DNA of 64,000 nucleotides from Pseudomonas fluorescens (GCF_902497855.1 NZ_CABVHU010000002.1:496001-560000); one strand, 5' to 3'. Positions 47,678 to 58,719 are shown, counted from the stretch's first letter. A program made the numbers and translations. The notes: generated by a model from the sequence alone, not told the origin.

Positions 47678-50626
47678 TCAGTTCACAGCGGACGTCGCTT
47701 CGACATGACGCGGCAAGGTCACCCGGATACGGGTGCCGCGTTGGCTTTGAACATCAGCCGGGCTGTCGATGGTGATTTGTCCATAATGCTCTTCAACGAT
47801 GGAATAGACCAGTGCAAGGCCCAGACCGGTGCCTTCGCCAGGATCCTTGGTGGTGAAGAAAGGTTCGAACAGTCGGTCCATGATGCTCGAGGGAATACCG
47901 CTGCCTTCGTCTTCGACGATCAAATCGACCGTGTGTTCGCCGGCTTCGCTCTTGACCCGCACCGCGCTGCCCGGAGGCGAGGCGTCACGGGCGTTCGAGA
48001 GCAGGTTGATCAGTACTTGCGCCAGGCGCTGAGGGTCGCCTGCGACCCAGTGGTCGGGGTCGCACAGGTTGTAGAACTGCACCTCGAAATTGCGCCGGTT
48101 CAGGGCCAGCAGGCCGATGGCATCCTGGGCCACTTCGGCCAGACAGACGGGCTCGTCACTGTGCTGATGACTGCCGGCGTGGGCAAAGCTCATCAGCGAC
48201 TGAACGATACGTGACACGCGTTTGGTCTGTTCGAGGATCTGCCCGCTGATTTCCTTCAGTTCGCTGTCTTCTTCGCGCTCTTCGCGCAGGTTCTGCGCCA
48301 GGCAGGCGATGCCGGTGATCGGGTTGCCGATTTCATGGGCCACGCCGGCGGCCAGGCGACCGATGCTGGCCAGGCGCTCGGAGTGCACCAGCTTGTCTTC
48401 GAGCATCTGGGTTTCGGTCAGGTCTTCCACCAGCAGCACCAGGCCACTGTTACCCGGCGCCAGGGGTTCGTCGATCGCCGCCTTGTGCAGGTTCAGCCAG
48501 CGGGTCTGGCCATCGAGGGCCAGGTGCTGCTTGTGCAAGTGCTCGTCGGGCAGGTTGATGAAGCCCTGCAGCAGCGCTTTCCACGGGTCGGCGATGGTGC
48601 TCAGGCGCGAGCCGACCACACGTTGGGCGGCAATCCCGGTCAATTCCTCCATGGCTTTGTTCCACATGAGGATTTCCTGATCCTTGGCCAGGGAACAAAC
48701 ACCCATCGGCAATTCCTGCAGGGTCTGGCGGTGATAGCGGCGCAGGGCATCGAGTTCGGCGGCAAGCCCGGTCAGGCGCGAGTGGTAATCCTCGAGGCGA
48801 CTTTCGATGAAGTGGATGTCTTCGGTGACGTAGTTTTCGCCGCCGGCCTTATAAGGCAGGAAGGTTTCGACCATGTCCTGGGCCACGCTCGGCCCCATCA
48901 GGCCGGACAGGTTGGCTTCGATCCGGTCACGCAAACGGCGCAGGGCGTAAGGCCGGCGCTCGTCGAAGGGCAGATAAAGGTCGCGCAGGGCTTGCTCGAC
49001 TTCTTTCTGTGCAGCCTTGGCGCCCAAGGGTTTGGCCAGCTGCGTGGCGAACTCCTGTGGCGAGGCGGCGTGCAGTTCCCGGCGTTGCGGGCGACGCACG
49101 TTGTCCACGGCGCAGGCTTCGGCGGCGCTGGCCTCTTCGGCGCTGGCGTTGGTGAACAGCGAAATCAGGGTGAACATCAGCACGTTGGCTGCCAGCGAGG
49201 CGATGGCCGCCATATGCCAGCTGGTGTCGTCCAGCACGTAGATCATGTTCAGCAGCGGAATATAGAACCCCTGCAGATTGCCGACCAGCGGCAGCAGCAT
49301 GGTGACCAGCCATACAAGAATCCCGGCGAGCAGACCGGCGATGAAACCGCGGCGGTTGGCGGTCGGCCAGTACAGGACCGACAGTACGCCCGGCAGGAAT
49401 TGCAGGGTGGCGACGAAGGCGACGATGCCCAGGTTGGCCAGGTCCTGCTCGGCGCCGAGCATCAGGTAGAAACCGTAGCCAGCCATGATGATCGCGACGA
49501 TCAGCGCCCGGCGGGTCCACTTCAGCCAGCGGTAGATATTGCCTTCGGCCGGCGGCTGGTAGAGCGGCAACACCAGGTGGTTCAGCGCCATCCCGGACAG
49601 CGCCAGGGTGGTCACGATGATCAGCCCGCTGGCCGCCGACAAGCCACCGATGTACGCCAGGAGCGCCAGGGCTTTGCTGTTGGCGGCGATACCGATGCCC
49701 AGGGTGAAGTATTCCGGGTTGGTGGTGGCGCCGAGTTTCAAGCCCGCCCAGAGAATCAACGGCACAGCCAGGCTCATCAGCAGCAGGAACAGCGGCAGGC
49801 CCCAGCTGGCGCTCACCAGGGAGCGCGGGTTGAGGTTTTCGGTAAAGGTCATGTGATACATGTGCGGCATGACGATCGCCGAGGCGAAGAACACCAGCAG
49901 CAGCGTGCGCCATGGGCCTTCCTGTAGCGGCGTATGCAGGGCCGCGAGGGCGGTCTGGTTTTGCAGCAGCCACAACTCCAGCTGTTGCGGGCCGTCGAAC
50001 ACGCCATACAGCGCATACAGGCCGACGCCGCCAATGGCGATCAACTTGATCACCGACTCGAAGGCAATCGCGAACACCAGGCCTTCATGTTTCTCACGGG
50101 TGGCGATATGACGCGAGCCGAAGAAAATCGTGAATAGGGTAATCAGCGCACAGAAGCTCAAGGCCACGCGATGCTGAACCGGTTCGCGGGTGAGGATGCC
50201 GATGGAGTCGGCCACCGCCTGAATCTGCAAGGCCAGCAACGGCAGCACGCCGATCAGCATGAAGATGGTCGTCAGTGCGCCGGCCCAGGTGCTGCGAAAG
50301 CGGAACGCGAACAAATCGGCCAGGGAAGACAGCTGATAGGTGCGGGTAATCTTCAGGATCGGATACAGCAACACCGGCGCCAGCAAAAACGCCCCGGAGA
50401 CGCCGAGGTAGCTGGACAGAAAACCATAGCCGTACTGGTAGGCCAGGCCTACCGTGCCATAAAACGCCCAGGCACTGGCATAGACGCCCAGCGACAGGGT
50501 GTAGGTCAGCGGGTGGCGAATGATCGCCCGGGGAATCATACCCCGTTCGCTGACCCAGGCGACGCCGAACAGCACCGCCAGGTAGGCGGCGCTGATCAGG
50601 ATCATCTGGGTCAGGCTAAAGCTCAT
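47678..50626 (-). CDS. cbrA: Transporter-linked sensor histidine kinase CbrA
   Basis: About 982 residues. An N-terminal SLC5-like sodium/solute symporter domain of some 13 helices ([15 protein letters not shown] ... [24 protein letters not shown]) is joined through a STAC-type linker and PAS domain to a kinase core, with His in [16 protein letters not shown] and ATPase boxes EDEGSGIP and [12 protein letters not shown]. In Pseudomonas CbrA can transport histidine and activates CbrB. ATGs at 50632 and 50626 are both possible; either overlaps the small gene upstream. Confidence 0.95.
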   Translation of the reverse strand: MSFSLTQMILISAAYLAVLFGVAWVSERGMIPRAIIRHPLTYTLSLGVYASAWAFYGTVGLAYQYGYGFLSSYLGVSGAFLLAPVLLYPILKITRTYQLSSLADLFAFRFRSTWAGALTTIFMLIGVLPLLALQIQAVADSIGILTREPVQHRVALSFCALITLFTIFFGSRHIATREKHEGLVFAIAFESVIKLIAIGGVGLYALYGVFDGPQQLELWLLQNQTALAALHTPLQEGPWRTLLLVFFASAIVMPHMYHMTFTENLNPRSLVSASWGLPLFLLLMSLAVPLILWAGLKLGATTNPEYFTLGIGIAANSKALALLAYIGGLSAASGLIIVTTLALSGMALNHLVLPLYQPPAEGNIYRWLKWTRRALIVAIIMAGYGFYLMLGAEQDLANLGIVAFVATLQFLPGVLSVLYWPTANRRGFIAGLLAGILVWLVTMLLPLVGNLQGFYIPLLNMIYVLDDTSWHMAAIASLAANVLMFTLISLFTNASAEEASAAEACAVDNVRRPQRRELHAASPQEFATQLAKPLGAKAAQKEVEQALRDLYLPFDERRPYALRRLRDRIEANLSGLMGPSVAQDMVETFLPYKAGGENYVTEDIHFIESRLEDYHSRLTGLAAELDALRRYHRQTLQELPMGVCSLAKDQEILMWNKAMEELTGIAAQRVVGSRLSTIADPWKALLQGFINLPDEHLHKQHLALDGQTRWLNLHKAAIDEPLAPGNSGLVLLVEDLTETQMLEDKLVHSERLASIGRLAAGVAHEIGNPITGIACLAQNLREEREEDSELKEISGQILEQTKRVSRIVQSLMSFAHAGSHQHSDEPVCLAEVAQDAIGLLALNRRNFEVQFYNLCDPDHWVAGDPQRLAQVLINLLSNARDASPPGSAVRVKSEAGEHTVDLIVEDEGSGIPSSIMDRLFEPFFTTKDPGEGTGLGLALVYSIVEEHYGQITIDSPADVQSQRGTRIRVTLPRHVEATSAVN

Positions 50627-50792
50627 CGGCATCTTTTTGGCTCTGCAGGATGAAGGTCACGACGATCAGGATCAGCCAGAGCAGATAGGGGCGATACCAG
50701 GCGCCAGTAGCGTCGATCCACCAATCCATGATGGCCGGGGAGAACAGATAAATCCCCACTACCAGGAGCAGGACCAAGCGATAGATGTACAT
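50616..50792 (-). CDS. 58-residue membrane protein overlapping cbrA (CbrX-like)
   Basis: MYIYRLVLLLVVGIYLFSPA is followed by a second helix (LLWLILIVVTFIL) and a short polar end. Both helices are hydrophobic, so it is a two-span membrane peptide. Its stop lies 11-17 nt inside the cbrA start region, so translation of cbrA is probably coupled to it. A small gene of this kind preceding cbrA has been described in P. putida as cbrX. AGAGG-like purines lie before the ATG. Confidence 0.85.
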   Translation of the reverse strand: MYIYRLVLLLVVGIYLFSPAIMDWWIDATGAWYRPYLLWLILIVVTFILQSQKDADEL

Positions 50793-50869
50793 CCCGGCCT
50801 CTCTTCTTTATGCGCGTGCCCGAAATCGTGCGGCGATGGTAACGGATGGGCGCGCTACTGCAAGTGTGA

Positions 50870-51757
50870 TCACTGTAGTTGCGCTTCGGGCAGGTGGAGT
50901 GTGCGCGGGATCTTCAATGCATCCCAGTGGACGATGCCCCAGTCCAGCACTTCCCGTGGTGTGGCGTAAGCCAGTTCGGCGCCCGGGTTTTGCCCGAGCG
51001 CGCGCAACGCACGCAGCAACAAGGGCGTCGCCTGGTCTTCGCTCAACGGCGGCGAACGGTACGATTTGCCGAGCTTGTTGCCGTCGGGCTGGGTAATCAG
51101 CGGGATATGCAGGTAACGCGGCTGTGGCAGGCCAAGCAGCTCCTGCAGGTAGAGCTGGCGCGGGGTGGAGTCCAGCAGGTCGGCGCCCCGGACAATATCG
51201 GTGATGCCTTGCCAGGCATCGTCCAGCACCACCGCCAGCTGATAGGCGTAGAGCCCGTCGCGGCGGCGGATCACGAAATCGCCGACTTCCCGGCCCAGGT
51301 GCTGGCGGAATTCGCCCTGGACCCGGTCGATGAAGTGGTATTCCAGCTCGGGAACCCGCAGGCGAATCGCCGCATCTTCGGTGCCGTGACCGGCGTTGCG
51401 GCACAGGCCCGGATAAATGCCGTGATAGCGCTCCAGTTGTTTGCGCGAACAGGTGCAGGCGTAGGCGAGGCCATGATTGAACAGACGATTGAGCACTTCG
51501 GCGTAGGCCTCGTGCCGGTCGCTCTGTCGGACCATCTCGCCATCCCACTCGAAACCGTAGCTTTCCAGCGCCTTGAGAATGGCCGCCTGGGCGCCGGGTT
51601 CTTCCCGCGGCGGATCGAGATCTTCCATGCGCATCAGCCAGCGACCACCCACCGCACGCGCGTCGAGGTACGACGCCAGCGCGGCGACCAGCGAACCGAA
51701 ATGCAGGTGCCCGCTGGGCGTGGGGGCGAAGCGTCCGATGTAGGTGGTGGCGATCAT
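50870..51757 (-). CDS. gluQ: Glutamyl-Q tRNA(Asp) synthetase
   Basis: 295-residue truncated GluRS paralogue that attaches glutamate to queuosine in tRNA-Asp. It has the class I signature GRFAPTPSGHLHFGSL and GNKLGKS (KMSKS-like), and a zinc-type CTCSRKQLERY with a later cysteine in PGLCRNAG. It lacks the anticodon-binding domain, as expected. The ATG at 51757 starts MIATTYIGRF. Neighbouring dksA is the conserved order. Confidence 0.94.
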   Translation of the reverse strand: MIATTYIGRFAPTPSGHLHFGSLVAALASYLDARAVGGRWLMRMEDLDPPREEPGAQAAILKALESYGFEWDGEMVRQSDRHEAYAEVLNRLFNHGLAYACTCSRKQLERYHGIYPGLCRNAGHGTEDAAIRLRVPELEYHFIDRVQGEFRQHLGREVGDFVIRRRDGLYAYQLAVVLDDAWQGITDIVRGADLLDSTPRQLYLQELLGLPQPRYLHIPLITQPDGNKLGKSYRSPPLSEDQATPLLLRALRALGQNPGAELAYATPREVLDWGIVHWDALKIPRTLHLPEAQLQ

Positions 51758-51794
51758 AAGGGCGATGTTACTTTTCCAGGCTTGCACCAGGCCC

Positions 51795-51886
51795 CTGTGG
51801 GAGCGAGCCTGCTCGCGAAGCGGTGTGTCAGTCAACATTGATATTGAAGCTGAGTTCCCCTTCGCGAGCAGGCTCGCTCCCACAGG
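51795..51886. repeat. REP doublet (REPIN), GTGGGAGCGAGC type
   Basis: CTGTGGGAGCGAGCCTGCTC with its complementary right arm, between the dksA terminator and the gluQ start. The spacer is shorter on inner complementarity than in other copies. Confidence 0.92.
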
Positions 51887-51911
51887 TGCGCTGTCGGGGG
51901 CGAATTGCGGA

Positions 51912-51940
51912 AACAAAAACGGAGCGTTCGCACGCTCCGT
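51912..51940 (-). terminator. Terminator of dksA
   Basis: On the minus strand ACGGAGCG and CGCTCCGT around a 6-nt loop, then TTTTGTTT, 20 nt after the dksA stop. Confidence 0.88.
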
Positions 51941-51959
51941 TCTTTCGTTCAAGTCGAGA

Positions 51960-52400
51960 TCACTTGCCGACTTGCTTTTCCTTGATTTCCGCCAGGGTCT
52001 TGCAATCGACGCACATGTCGGCGGTAGGGCGGGCTTCCAGTCGCTTGACGCCGATTTCGACGCCGCAGGACTCGCACCAGCCATACTCTTCGTCTTCGAT
52101 CAATTGCAGGGTCTTGTCGATTTTCTTGATCAACTTGCGCTCGCGATCGCGGGCGCGCAATTCGAGGCTGAATTCTTCTTCCTGGCTGGCACGGTCTGCC
52201 GGGTCCGGAAAGTTGGCCGCTTCGTCTTTCATGTGATCAACCGTACGGTCGACTTCCTGCATCAAGTCCTGTTTCCACTTGTTCAGGATCTTGGTGAAGT
52301 GAGCGCGCATGGGCTTGCCCATGTATTCCTCGCCCTTCACTTCTTTGTAGGGTTCGAAGCCGCTGATCGACTGGTTTTGCTGCTTTGCTTGGGTGGGCAT
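51960..52400 (-). CDS. dksA: RNA polymerase-binding transcription factor DksA
   Basis: 146 residues with the long coiled-coil (about 35-110) carrying the acidic tip (DPADRASQEEEF) and a four-cysteine zinc finger (CESCGVEIG and CVDCKTLAE). It acts with ppGpp at the polymerase secondary channel. Of note, the same window has a stable-RNA promoter with a GC-rich discriminator. Confidence 0.97.
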   Translation of the reverse strand: MPTQAKQQNQSISGFEPYKEVKGEEYMGKPMRAHFTKILNKWKQDLMQEVDRTVDHMKDEAANFPDPADRASQEEEFSLELRARDRERKLIKKIDKTLQLIEDEEYGWCESCGVEIGVKRLEARPTADMCVDCKTLAEIKEKQVGK

Positions 52401-52732
52401 GAAATGGACCGCCTCTACTCTTGTAATCCATTGCGCAGGATTGCTCCATCACCGACACCTGCCGGCCCTGCGGCTGCAAGCGGGCGAACTTACCAGATCA
52501 AATCGGACCGCGCCACTCCCGGATGTCGAGGTCGTGGCCTTCGGTGCTCGCAAATGTATGCGAAGCTTTGTCTGGTGGTGCTGGAGACCTGATCAAATAT
52601 TGATTTTAGCCAAACCTGGGGCATACGCTTGAGTCGTTTGAGACCAGCGTCATATGGCTCTGACAGCTTTAGGTTCTCGCTCGTTCCTGCGCTTGGGTAG
52701 AATCGATTCTTTTCCCTGTTGAAGGAAGGCCA
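52401..52732. other. Divergent intergenic region between dksA and an aminotransferase gene
   Basis: 332 nt without a convincing gene. TAGAAT near 52697 is a plausible -10 for the aminotransferase gene and the AT-rich stretch around 52595-52612 may hold dksA promoter elements. No repeat was seen. Confidence 0.5.
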
Positions 52733-53905
52733 ATGGCTCAGCCCTACAGTGCCCGCAGTCGCGCGATCGAACCTTTCCACGTCATGGCGCTGCTGGCGCG
52801 GGCCAATGAACTGCAAGCCGCCGGCCACGACGTGGTCCACCTGGAAATCGGCGAGCCGGATTTCACCACCGCCGAGCCGATCATCCAGGCCGGCCAGGCG
52901 GCACTGACGGCGGGCAAGACCCGTTATACCGCTGCGCGCGGCATTCCTGAGTTGCGCGAGGCCATTTCAGGCTTCTATCAGCAGCGTTACGGGTTGAATA
53001 TCGATCCGCAGCGGATTCTCATCACTCCCGGCGGCTCTGGCGCGCTGTTGTTGGCCAGCGCCCTGCTGGTGGACCCGGGCAAGCACTGGCTGCTGGCGGA
53101 CCCGGGGTACCCGTGCAACCGGCATTTCCTGCGGCTGGTGGAAGGCGCGGCGCAGCTTGTTCCTGTCGGTCCGGACGTGCGTTATCAGCTGACGCCGGAC
53201 CTGGTGGCCCGTCATTGGGATCACGACAGCGTCGGTGCGCTGGTGGCGTCGCCGGCCAATCCAACCGGGACCATCCTGACCCGGGACGAGTTGGCGGGCC
53301 TGTCCGCCGCCATCAAAGTGCGTCACGGCCATCTGGTGGTGGACGAGATCTACCACGGCTTGACCTATGGCACCGACGCGGCCAGTGTGCTGGAAGTGGA
53401 TGACGACGCCTTTGTCCTGAATAGTTTTTCAAAGTATTTCGGAATGACCGGCTGGCGACTCGGTTGGCTGGTGGCGCCCGAAGCCGCGGTCGGTGAGCTG
53501 GAAAAATTGGCCCAGAACCTCTACATCAGCGCCCCAAGCATGGCCCAGCACGCCGCACTGGCCTGCTTTGAACCGGCCACCATCAGCATCCTGGAAGAGC
53601 GTCGCGCCGAATTCGGCCGGCGTCGGGATTTCCTGCTGCCGGCCTTGCGGGAATTGGGCTTCGGCATCGCCGTGGAACCGGAAGGGGCTTTTTACTTGTA
53701 CGCCGATATCAGCAAGTTCGGCGGTGATGCCTTCGCGTTCTGCCGACATTTCCTCGAAACCGAACATGTGGCGATCACGCCAGGACTGGACTTCGGACGT
53801 TATCAGGCCGGGCATCACGTGCGTTTTGCCTACACCCAGAGTCTGGTGCGCTTGCAGGAAGCGGTCGAGCGGATTGCGCGCGGCTTGCGGAGCTGGCAAG
53901 GCTGA
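52733..53905 (+). CDS. Class I PLP-dependent aminotransferase
   Basis: 390 residues of the aspartate aminotransferase fold. [17 protein letters not shown] and the PLP-lysine motif [16 protein letters not shown] (Lys near residue 233) are present. GAAGGAAGG precedes the ATG. Substrates could be aspartate, alanine or an aromatic amino acid. It abuts sfsA (TGATG, 1-nt overlap). Confidence 0.9.
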   Translation: MAQPYSARSRAIEPFHVMALLARANELQAAGHDVVHLEIGEPDFTTAEPIIQAGQAALTAGKTRYTAARGIPELREAISGFYQQRYGLNIDPQRILITPGGSGALLLASALLVDPGKHWLLADPGYPCNRHFLRLVEGAAQLVPVGPDVRYQLTPDLVARHWDHDSVGALVASPANPTGTILTRDELAGLSAAIKVRHGHLVVDEIYHGLTYGTDAASVLEVDDDAFVLNSFSKYFGMTGWRLGWLVAPEAAVGELEKLAQNLYISAPSMAQHAALACFEPATISILEERRAEFGRRRDFLLPALRELGFGIAVEPEGAFYLYADISKFGGDAFAFCRHFLETEHVAITPGLDFGRYQAGHHVRFAYTQSLVRLQEAVERIARGLRSWQG

Positions 53906-54618
53906 TGCGCTTTGATCCCCCACTAGAAGAAGGCCGCCTGATCCGGCGCTACAAGCGTTTTCTTGCGGATATCCAGACTGTTGACGGCGAGCTGCTGACC
54001 ATTCACTGCCCGAACACCGGTTCCATGCTCAATTGCCAGGTCGAGGGCGGAGAGGTCTGGTTCAGTCGTTCCAATGATCCGAAACGCAAACTGCCCGGCA
54101 CCTGGGAGGTCGGGGAAACCCCGCAGGGGCGGCTGTTTTGCGTGAACACCGGGCGGGCCAACGGCTTGATCGAGGAGGCATTGCGGGCCGGCGTCATCAC
54201 CGAGCTGAACGGCTTTACCGGACTGAAGCGTGAAGTGGCCTATGGCCAGGAAAGCAGCCGCATCGATTTCCGCCTCGACTACCCAAGTGGGCCGGCCTAT
54301 GTGGAAGTCAAAAGTGTAACCCTGGGTTACGACGGCTCGTTGGTAGCAGCGTTTCCTGATGCGGTGACGCTGCGCGGGGCCAAGCATTTGCGGGAGTTGG
54401 CCCATCTGGCGCGGGACGGAATTCGCGCGGTGCAGTTGTACTGCGTGAACCTCACCGGAATCGATGCGGTGCGACCTGCCGAAGACATCGATTCAGCCTA
54501 CGCCGCTGCGCTACGTGAGGCGGTGGCCTGTGGGGTCGAAGTACTGGCCTACGGGGTGCGGTTGAGTCACGAAGAGATGGTGGTCGATCGACGTCTGGAG
54601 GTGTTGCTCAACGGTTAA
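53905..54618 (+). CDS. sfsA: DNA/RNA nuclease-fold protein SfsA
   Basis: 237 residues of the SfsA family (sugar fermentation stimulation protein). An OB-like N-terminal part ([11 protein letters not shown]) precedes a PD-(D/E)XK-type core with [10 protein letters not shown] and YVEVKSVTL. The start overlaps the preceding stop by 1 nt. Its stop overlaps that of the convergent Rieske gene (TTAA). Confidence 0.93.
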   Translation: MRFDPPLEEGRLIRRYKRFLADIQTVDGELLTIHCPNTGSMLNCQVEGGEVWFSRSNDPKRKLPGTWEVGETPQGRLFCVNTGRANGLIEEALRAGVITELNGFTGLKREVAYGQESSRIDFRLDYPSGPAYVEVKSVTLGYDGSLVAAFPDAVTLRGAKHLRELAHLARDGIRAVQLYCVNLTGIDAVRPAEDIDSAYAAALREAVACGVEVLAYGVRLSHEEMVVDRRLEVLLNG

Positions 54619-54932
54619 AGACTGACCCAGAGCCCTTGGTCGTCCTCGCGGCAGTCGACGCTGGCCAGGGATTGCCCGGCGCACGGGCCGGCGACGCATT
54701 CGCCGTCTTCGATCAGAAACAGTGCACCATGGGTGGCGCACTGGATCAGGCTGTTGCTGGGGTCGAGAAACTGGTTGGGGGTCCATTCCAGCCCGACGCC
54801 CCGGTGCGGACAGCGATTGATATAGACGTAAGCCTGACCGCCCCGGCGCACGGCAAAGAGTTTCTGGCCGTCGATCTCGAAACCGCGGCTGCTGTTATCG
54901 GCCAGTTCGGCGCCGGTACAAAGAAACTTCAT
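54615..54932 (-). CDS. Rieske [2Fe-2S] domain protein
   Basis: 105-residue stand-alone Rieske ferredoxin. The two cluster motifs CPHRGVGL and CATHGALF are intact and 20-odd residues apart, as in nitrite-reductase small-subunit type proteins. The ATG at 54932 starts [10 protein letters not shown]. Partner enzyme unknown. It converges on sfsA with overlapping stops. Confidence 0.88.
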   Translation of the reverse strand: MKFLCTGAELADNSSRGFEIDGQKLFAVRRGGQAYVYINRCPHRGVGLEWTPNQFLDPSNSLIQCATHGALFLIEDGECVAGPCAGQSLASVDCREDDQGLWVSL

Positions 54933-54988
54933 GTCTATCCTCAAGTGCCGCGTCTAGTGACCGGATATGTCCGAGCTTGACGTTCAAA

Positions 54989-55003
54989 TGCAAACAATTA
55001 TCA
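54989..55003 (+). promoter_or_regulatory. Fur box candidate upstream of phuT
   Basis: TGCAAACAATTATCA keeps a perfect right half (ATTATCA) of the Fur 7-1-7 motif and a weaker left half, about 100 nt before phuT. Iron control of a heme importer is expected. Confidence 0.55.
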
Positions 55004-55099
55004 AATGGCCGCTTCGCCCATCGGCTGGGCAGGTGCCGGATGCCGAGGATACTTGGCCTGTCATCTCGATGCCTGGGAAAACTTTCAAGGAAGCTGTTT

Positions 55100-55972
55100 A
55101 TGCGCCTGAGTACCCGCGTTGCTGCGCTCTGTGTCGGACTTCTCGCCAGTTGTCACGCCGCAGCGGCCGAGTTGCCACAACGTTGGGTCAGTGCCGGTGG
55201 CGCGCTGTCGGAGTGGGTCAGCGCGCTGGGTGGCGAGTCGAAACTGGTGGGCGTCGATACCACGAGCCAGCATCCTGAATCCCTGAAGGCCCTGCCCAGC
55301 ATCGGTTATCAGCGGCAGTTGTCAGCCGAGGGTATTTTGAGTTTGCGCCCGCAGATTCTGATCGGCACCGAAGAAATGGGGCCGCCGCCGGTGCTTTCCC
55401 AGGTTCGCAGTGCCGGCGTGCAAGTCGAGCTGTTCTCCGCCCAGCCGGACCTGCCGACCTTGCAGGCTAATCTGCAGCACCTGGGCAAGTTGCTTGGCGC
55501 GCAAGACCGGGCGGCGCAATTGCTGCAGGGGTATCAGCAGCAACTCGAGCAGCAGAAGGTCCGGGTCACCCGGGCGCAATTGAAGGAAAAGTCGCCGGGT
55601 GTCCTGATGCTGCTCGGCCATGCCGGTGGCAAACCGCTGATCGCCGGCAAGGACACCGCCGCCGACTGGTTGCTGCAAAAGGCCGGTGGGCACAACCTGG
55701 CAACACATTCCGGCTACAAACCTTTTTCTGTCGAATCGCTGGTCAGCCTGGACCCTGACGTGCTGGTGTTTGCCGATCGTGCGCTCAGCGGCGACGCCGC
55801 GCGGGCAGCGCTGTTCAAGGAAAATCCGATCCTGTCCTCGACCCGCGCGGCCAGGGACGGGCGAGTCATGGAGCTCGATCCAACCTTGCTGATGGGCGGC
55901 CTCGGGCCGCGGTTGCCCGACGCGTTGAAATCACTGTCTGACGGCTTCTTCCCCGGTTCTGCCGGCCAATGA
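55100..55972 (+). CDS. phuT: Periplasmic heme-binding protein PhuT/HmuT
   Basis: 290 residues with a signal peptide (ALCVGLLASCHAAA/AELPQ). The bilobal periplasmic-binding fold shows VVS-type N-lobe SAGGALSEWVSALGGESKLVGVD and the heme-ligand-region EEMGPPPVLSQV. AAGGA precedes the ATG at 55100. It starts phuTUVW, but the cytosolic shuttle phuS and receptor phuR are not upstream. Confidence 0.88.
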   Translation: MRLSTRVAALCVGLLASCHAAAAELPQRWVSAGGALSEWVSALGGESKLVGVDTTSQHPESLKALPSIGYQRQLSAEGILSLRPQILIGTEEMGPPPVLSQVRSAGVQVELFSAQPDLPTLQANLQHLGKLLGAQDRAAQLLQGYQQQLEQQKVRVTRAQLKEKSPGVLMLLGHAGGKPLIAGKDTAADWLLQKAGGHNLATHSGYKPFSVESLVSLDPDVLVFADRALSGDAARAALFKENPILSSTRAARDGRVMELDPTLLMGGLGPRLPDALKSLSDGFFPGSAGQ

Positions 55973-57006
55973 CCATCCTGGTTAAACCGCGTGCTTTGTT
56001 CATTGGCTTGAGCCTGTTGTGTTTGCTGGCGGTCTGGCTGTCGTTGGCGCTGGGCCCTGTCAGCTTGCCGCTGTTCGATACCTTGCGCGCGGCGTTGCGG
56101 CTGATCGGCTTGCCCATTGCGGCCGACGGGCTCGAGCAGGCCGAGCTGATCCTGGGACAGATTCGCCTGCCGCGCACGCTATTGGGGTTGGCGGTGGGGG
56201 GCGTCCTGGCATTGTCCGGCGTGGCGATGCAGGGATTGTTTCGTAACCCGCTGGCAGATCCGGGGTTGGTCGGGGTTTCCAGCGGCGCGGCGCTGGGCGC
56301 GGCGATCGCGATTGTCGGTGGTTCGATATTCGGCGGCCTGCCGGAAGCCTTCGGGCCTTATCTGTTATCGCTGTGCGCATTCATAGGCGGGCTCGGCGTC
56401 ACGGCGCTGGTGTATCGGCTGGGTCGGCGCAATGGGCAGACCCATGTCGCGACCATGCTGCTGGCGGGTATCGCCTTGACCGCGCTGGCCGGTTCCGCAG
56501 TGGGGCTGTTTACCTACCTGGCCGACGACGCGACCCTGCGGACGCTGACATTCTGGAACCTGGGTAGCCTGAACGGCGCCAGCTATGCGCGACTCTGGCC
56601 GTTGTTGCTGATCACGGTGGGCGTGGCGCTGTGGCTGCCGCGCCGGGCCAAGGCGCTGAACGCGTTGTTGCTGGGCGAGTCGGAGGCCGGTCACCTGGGC
56701 ATCGATGTCGAAAGGCTCAAGCGCGAGCTGGTGTTCTGCACGGCGCTGGGTGTCGGCGCGGCGGTCGCGGCGGCAGGGATGATCGGCTTTGTCGGGCTGG
56801 TGGTGCCGCACCTGGTGCGACTGCTGGCGGGGCCTGATCATCGCGTGCTGTTGCCGGCCTCGGTGTTGGCGGGCGGCAGCCTCCTGTTGTTTGCCGATCT
56901 GGTCGCACGATTGGCGCTGGCGCCCGCCGAGTTGCCTATCGGGATCGTCACGGCCTTCATTGGTGCACCGTTCTTTCTGTATTTGCTGCTCCGAGGGCGT
57001 GCCTGA
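55969..57006 (+). CDS. phuU: Heme ABC transporter permease PhuU/HmuU
   Basis: 345-residue FecCD-family permease with about ten helices; motifs [39 protein letters not shown] and [14 protein letters not shown]. The start overlaps the phuT stop (ATGA) and the ATP-binding gene follows with a 1-nt overlap. Confidence 0.93.
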   Translation: MTILVKPRALFIGLSLLCLLAVWLSLALGPVSLPLFDTLRAALRLIGLPIAADGLEQAELILGQIRLPRTLLGLAVGGVLALSGVAMQGLFRNPLADPGLVGVSSGAALGAAIAIVGGSIFGGLPEAFGPYLLSLCAFIGGLGVTALVYRLGRRNGQTHVATMLLAGIALTALAGSAVGLFTYLADDATLRTLTFWNLGSLNGASYARLWPLLLITVGVALWLPRRAKALNALLLGESEAGHLGIDVERLKRELVFCTALGVGAAVAAAGMIGFVGLVVPHLVRLLAGPDHRVLLPASVLAGGSLLLFADLVARLALAPAELPIGIVTAFIGAPFFLYLLLRGRA

Positions 57007-57773
57007 TGTTGCGAACGCAAAATCTGCAAATCCGTCGGGGTCGCAAGATCGTACTGACCGACATCACGCTCGAGGTCAAGCCGGGCGAAGTCCTTGGTGT
57101 CCTGGGGCCGAACGGTGCCGGGAAAAGCACCTTGCTCGGCGCCTTGTGCGGCGAGTTGCAGGCTGACCAGGGCAATGTCTGGCTCGATGAGCGCGAGTTG
57201 AGCCACTGGGCCGGGGCGTTGCGAGCCCAGCGCCTGGCCGTGTTGCCGCAGGTATCGACCCTGGACTTCGCTTTTCGCGTCGAAGAAGTGGTCGGTATGG
57301 GCCGCTTGCCCTATCAGAGCGGCCGGGTCCGGGATGATGAAATCGTCGCCGCCGCGTTGCAGGCTGCCGATGCCGGTCATCTGACTGGCCGCAGCTACCT
57401 GGCCTTGTCCGGCGGCGAACGCCAGCGGGTGCATCTGGCGCGGGTGCTGGCACAACTCTGGCCGGGTGAGGCGGGGCAGACCCTGTTGCTCGATGAGCCG
57501 ACCTCGATGCTCGACCCGTTGCATCAGCACACCACCCTGCAAGCGGTGCGCGCGTTTGCCGATCGCGGCGCGGCGGTATTGGTGATCCTGCATGATCTGA
57601 ACCTGGCGGCGCGCTATTGTGATCGCCTGCTATTGCTCGAAGGCGGGCGCCCGGTGGCACTCGATACGCCGGAGCAAGTGTTGCGTCCGGAACCGCTCAA
57701 GGCGGTCTTCGGCCTGGAAGTGCTGGTGCAACAGCATCCGGAGCGTGGGCATCCGCTGATCATCGCCCGCTGA
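57006..57773 (+). CDS. phuV: Heme ABC transporter ATP-binding protein PhuV/HmuV
   Basis: 255-residue ATPase: Walker [15 protein letters not shown], signature [15 protein letters not shown], Walker [13 protein letters not shown] and switch His in [12 protein letters not shown]. It completes the PhuTUV importer. Confidence 0.94.
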   Translation: MLRTQNLQIRRGRKIVLTDITLEVKPGEVLGVLGPNGAGKSTLLGALCGELQADQGNVWLDERELSHWAGALRAQRLAVLPQVSTLDFAFRVEEVVGMGRLPYQSGRVRDDEIVAAALQAADAGHLTGRSYLALSGGERQRVHLARVLAQLWPGEAGQTLLLDEPTSMLDPLHQHTTLQAVRAFADRGAAVLVILHDLNLAARYCDRLLLLEGGRPVALDTPEQVLRPEPLKAVFGLEVLVQQHPERGHPLIIAR

Positions 57774-57794
57774 GTGTCTGATAGGGGTGAGCCC

Positions 57795-58646
57795 ATGCGA
57801 GTAATGTTGATTCTGGCAATCCTGGTGCTGAGTGCATGCCAGCATGTTTTGGCTCCGCCCCCGGTAGTCGGTGAGATCCGCGACTTGCGCAGCGGCCGGA
57901 GCCTGACGCCGCAAGAACTGGTTGCGCAATTGGCCAAGCCTTCTTGGCTGATCGTCGGCGAGCAGCATGACAATCGTGATCACCATGCGCTCCAGCTGTG
58001 GTTGTTACAGTCCTTGGGTGATCAGCGACCTCAGGGCAGTCTTCTACTGGAGATGCTCACGCCGGACCTGCAGCCACGCGTCGACGAGGTGCGCCACGCT
58101 TCGGCGCTGCCGGCGGATCTGCCCGGTGCGTTGGCCTGGCAGGAAGGCTGGGATTGGGATTTGTACGGACCGATCGTCCGTTTCGCCCTGAGCCAACCGT
58201 ACCCGCTGCTGTCCGCGAATCTGACCACAGCGCAAATCCGGGCCATCTATGCCAACCCTCCCGCCTTGAGCGGCTCACGCTCCAACGCGTCTTCGGTCAA
58301 GGACGAACTGCTGCAGCAAGTCAGCGAATCCCATTGCGGCCTGCTGCCCAAAACACAGATGCCGGCAATGCTTGCGGTTCAGCAGCAGCGTGACCGGCGC
58401 ATGGCTGAACAGCTGCTCGCCGCACCTGAGCCTTCAGTGCTTTTTTCCGGGGCTTACCATGCGCGCAAGGACGTCGGCGTGCCAATTCACCTGCTGGATC
58501 TGGGAGCACCCGAGGCGCCAACGGTGCTGATGCTGGCTGAACAGGGCAGTGAGGTTACGGCGGATATGGCTGATTACGTCTGGTACACGCCGGCTATGCC
58601 GACGCCGGATTATTGTGAGCAAATGCGAAAGCAGTTTGGTAAGTAG
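57795..58646 (+). CDS. phuW: ChaN-family heme-associated lipoprotein PhuW
   Basis: 283 residues. MRVMLILAILVLSACQ is a lipoprotein signal with the acylated cysteine near residue 15. The ChaN fold motifs VGEQHDNRDHHALQLWLL, LEMLTPDLQP and SGAYHARKDVGVPIHL are present; ChaN binds heme pairs. The ATG at 57795 is preferred over a frame start at 57774. It is the last phu gene, next to prrF as in P. aeruginosa. Confidence 0.88.
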   Translation: MRVMLILAILVLSACQHVLAPPPVVGEIRDLRSGRSLTPQELVAQLAKPSWLIVGEQHDNRDHHALQLWLLQSLGDQRPQGSLLLEMLTPDLQPRVDEVRHASALPADLPGALAWQEGWDWDLYGPIVRFALSQPYPLLSANLTTAQIRAIYANPPALSGSRSNASSVKDELLQQVSESHCGLLPKTQMPAMLAVQQQRDRRMAEQLLAAPEPSVLFSGAYHARKDVGVPIHLLDLGAPEAPTVLMLAEQGSEVTADMADYVWYTPAMPTPDYCEQMRKQFGK

Positions 58647-58719
58647 CCTCAGCTGAACAGCCACAACTCCTGCGCATGGGCGGGATAAACCTGCGTAATC
58701 GCAGGTGCACCCCGGCCCA

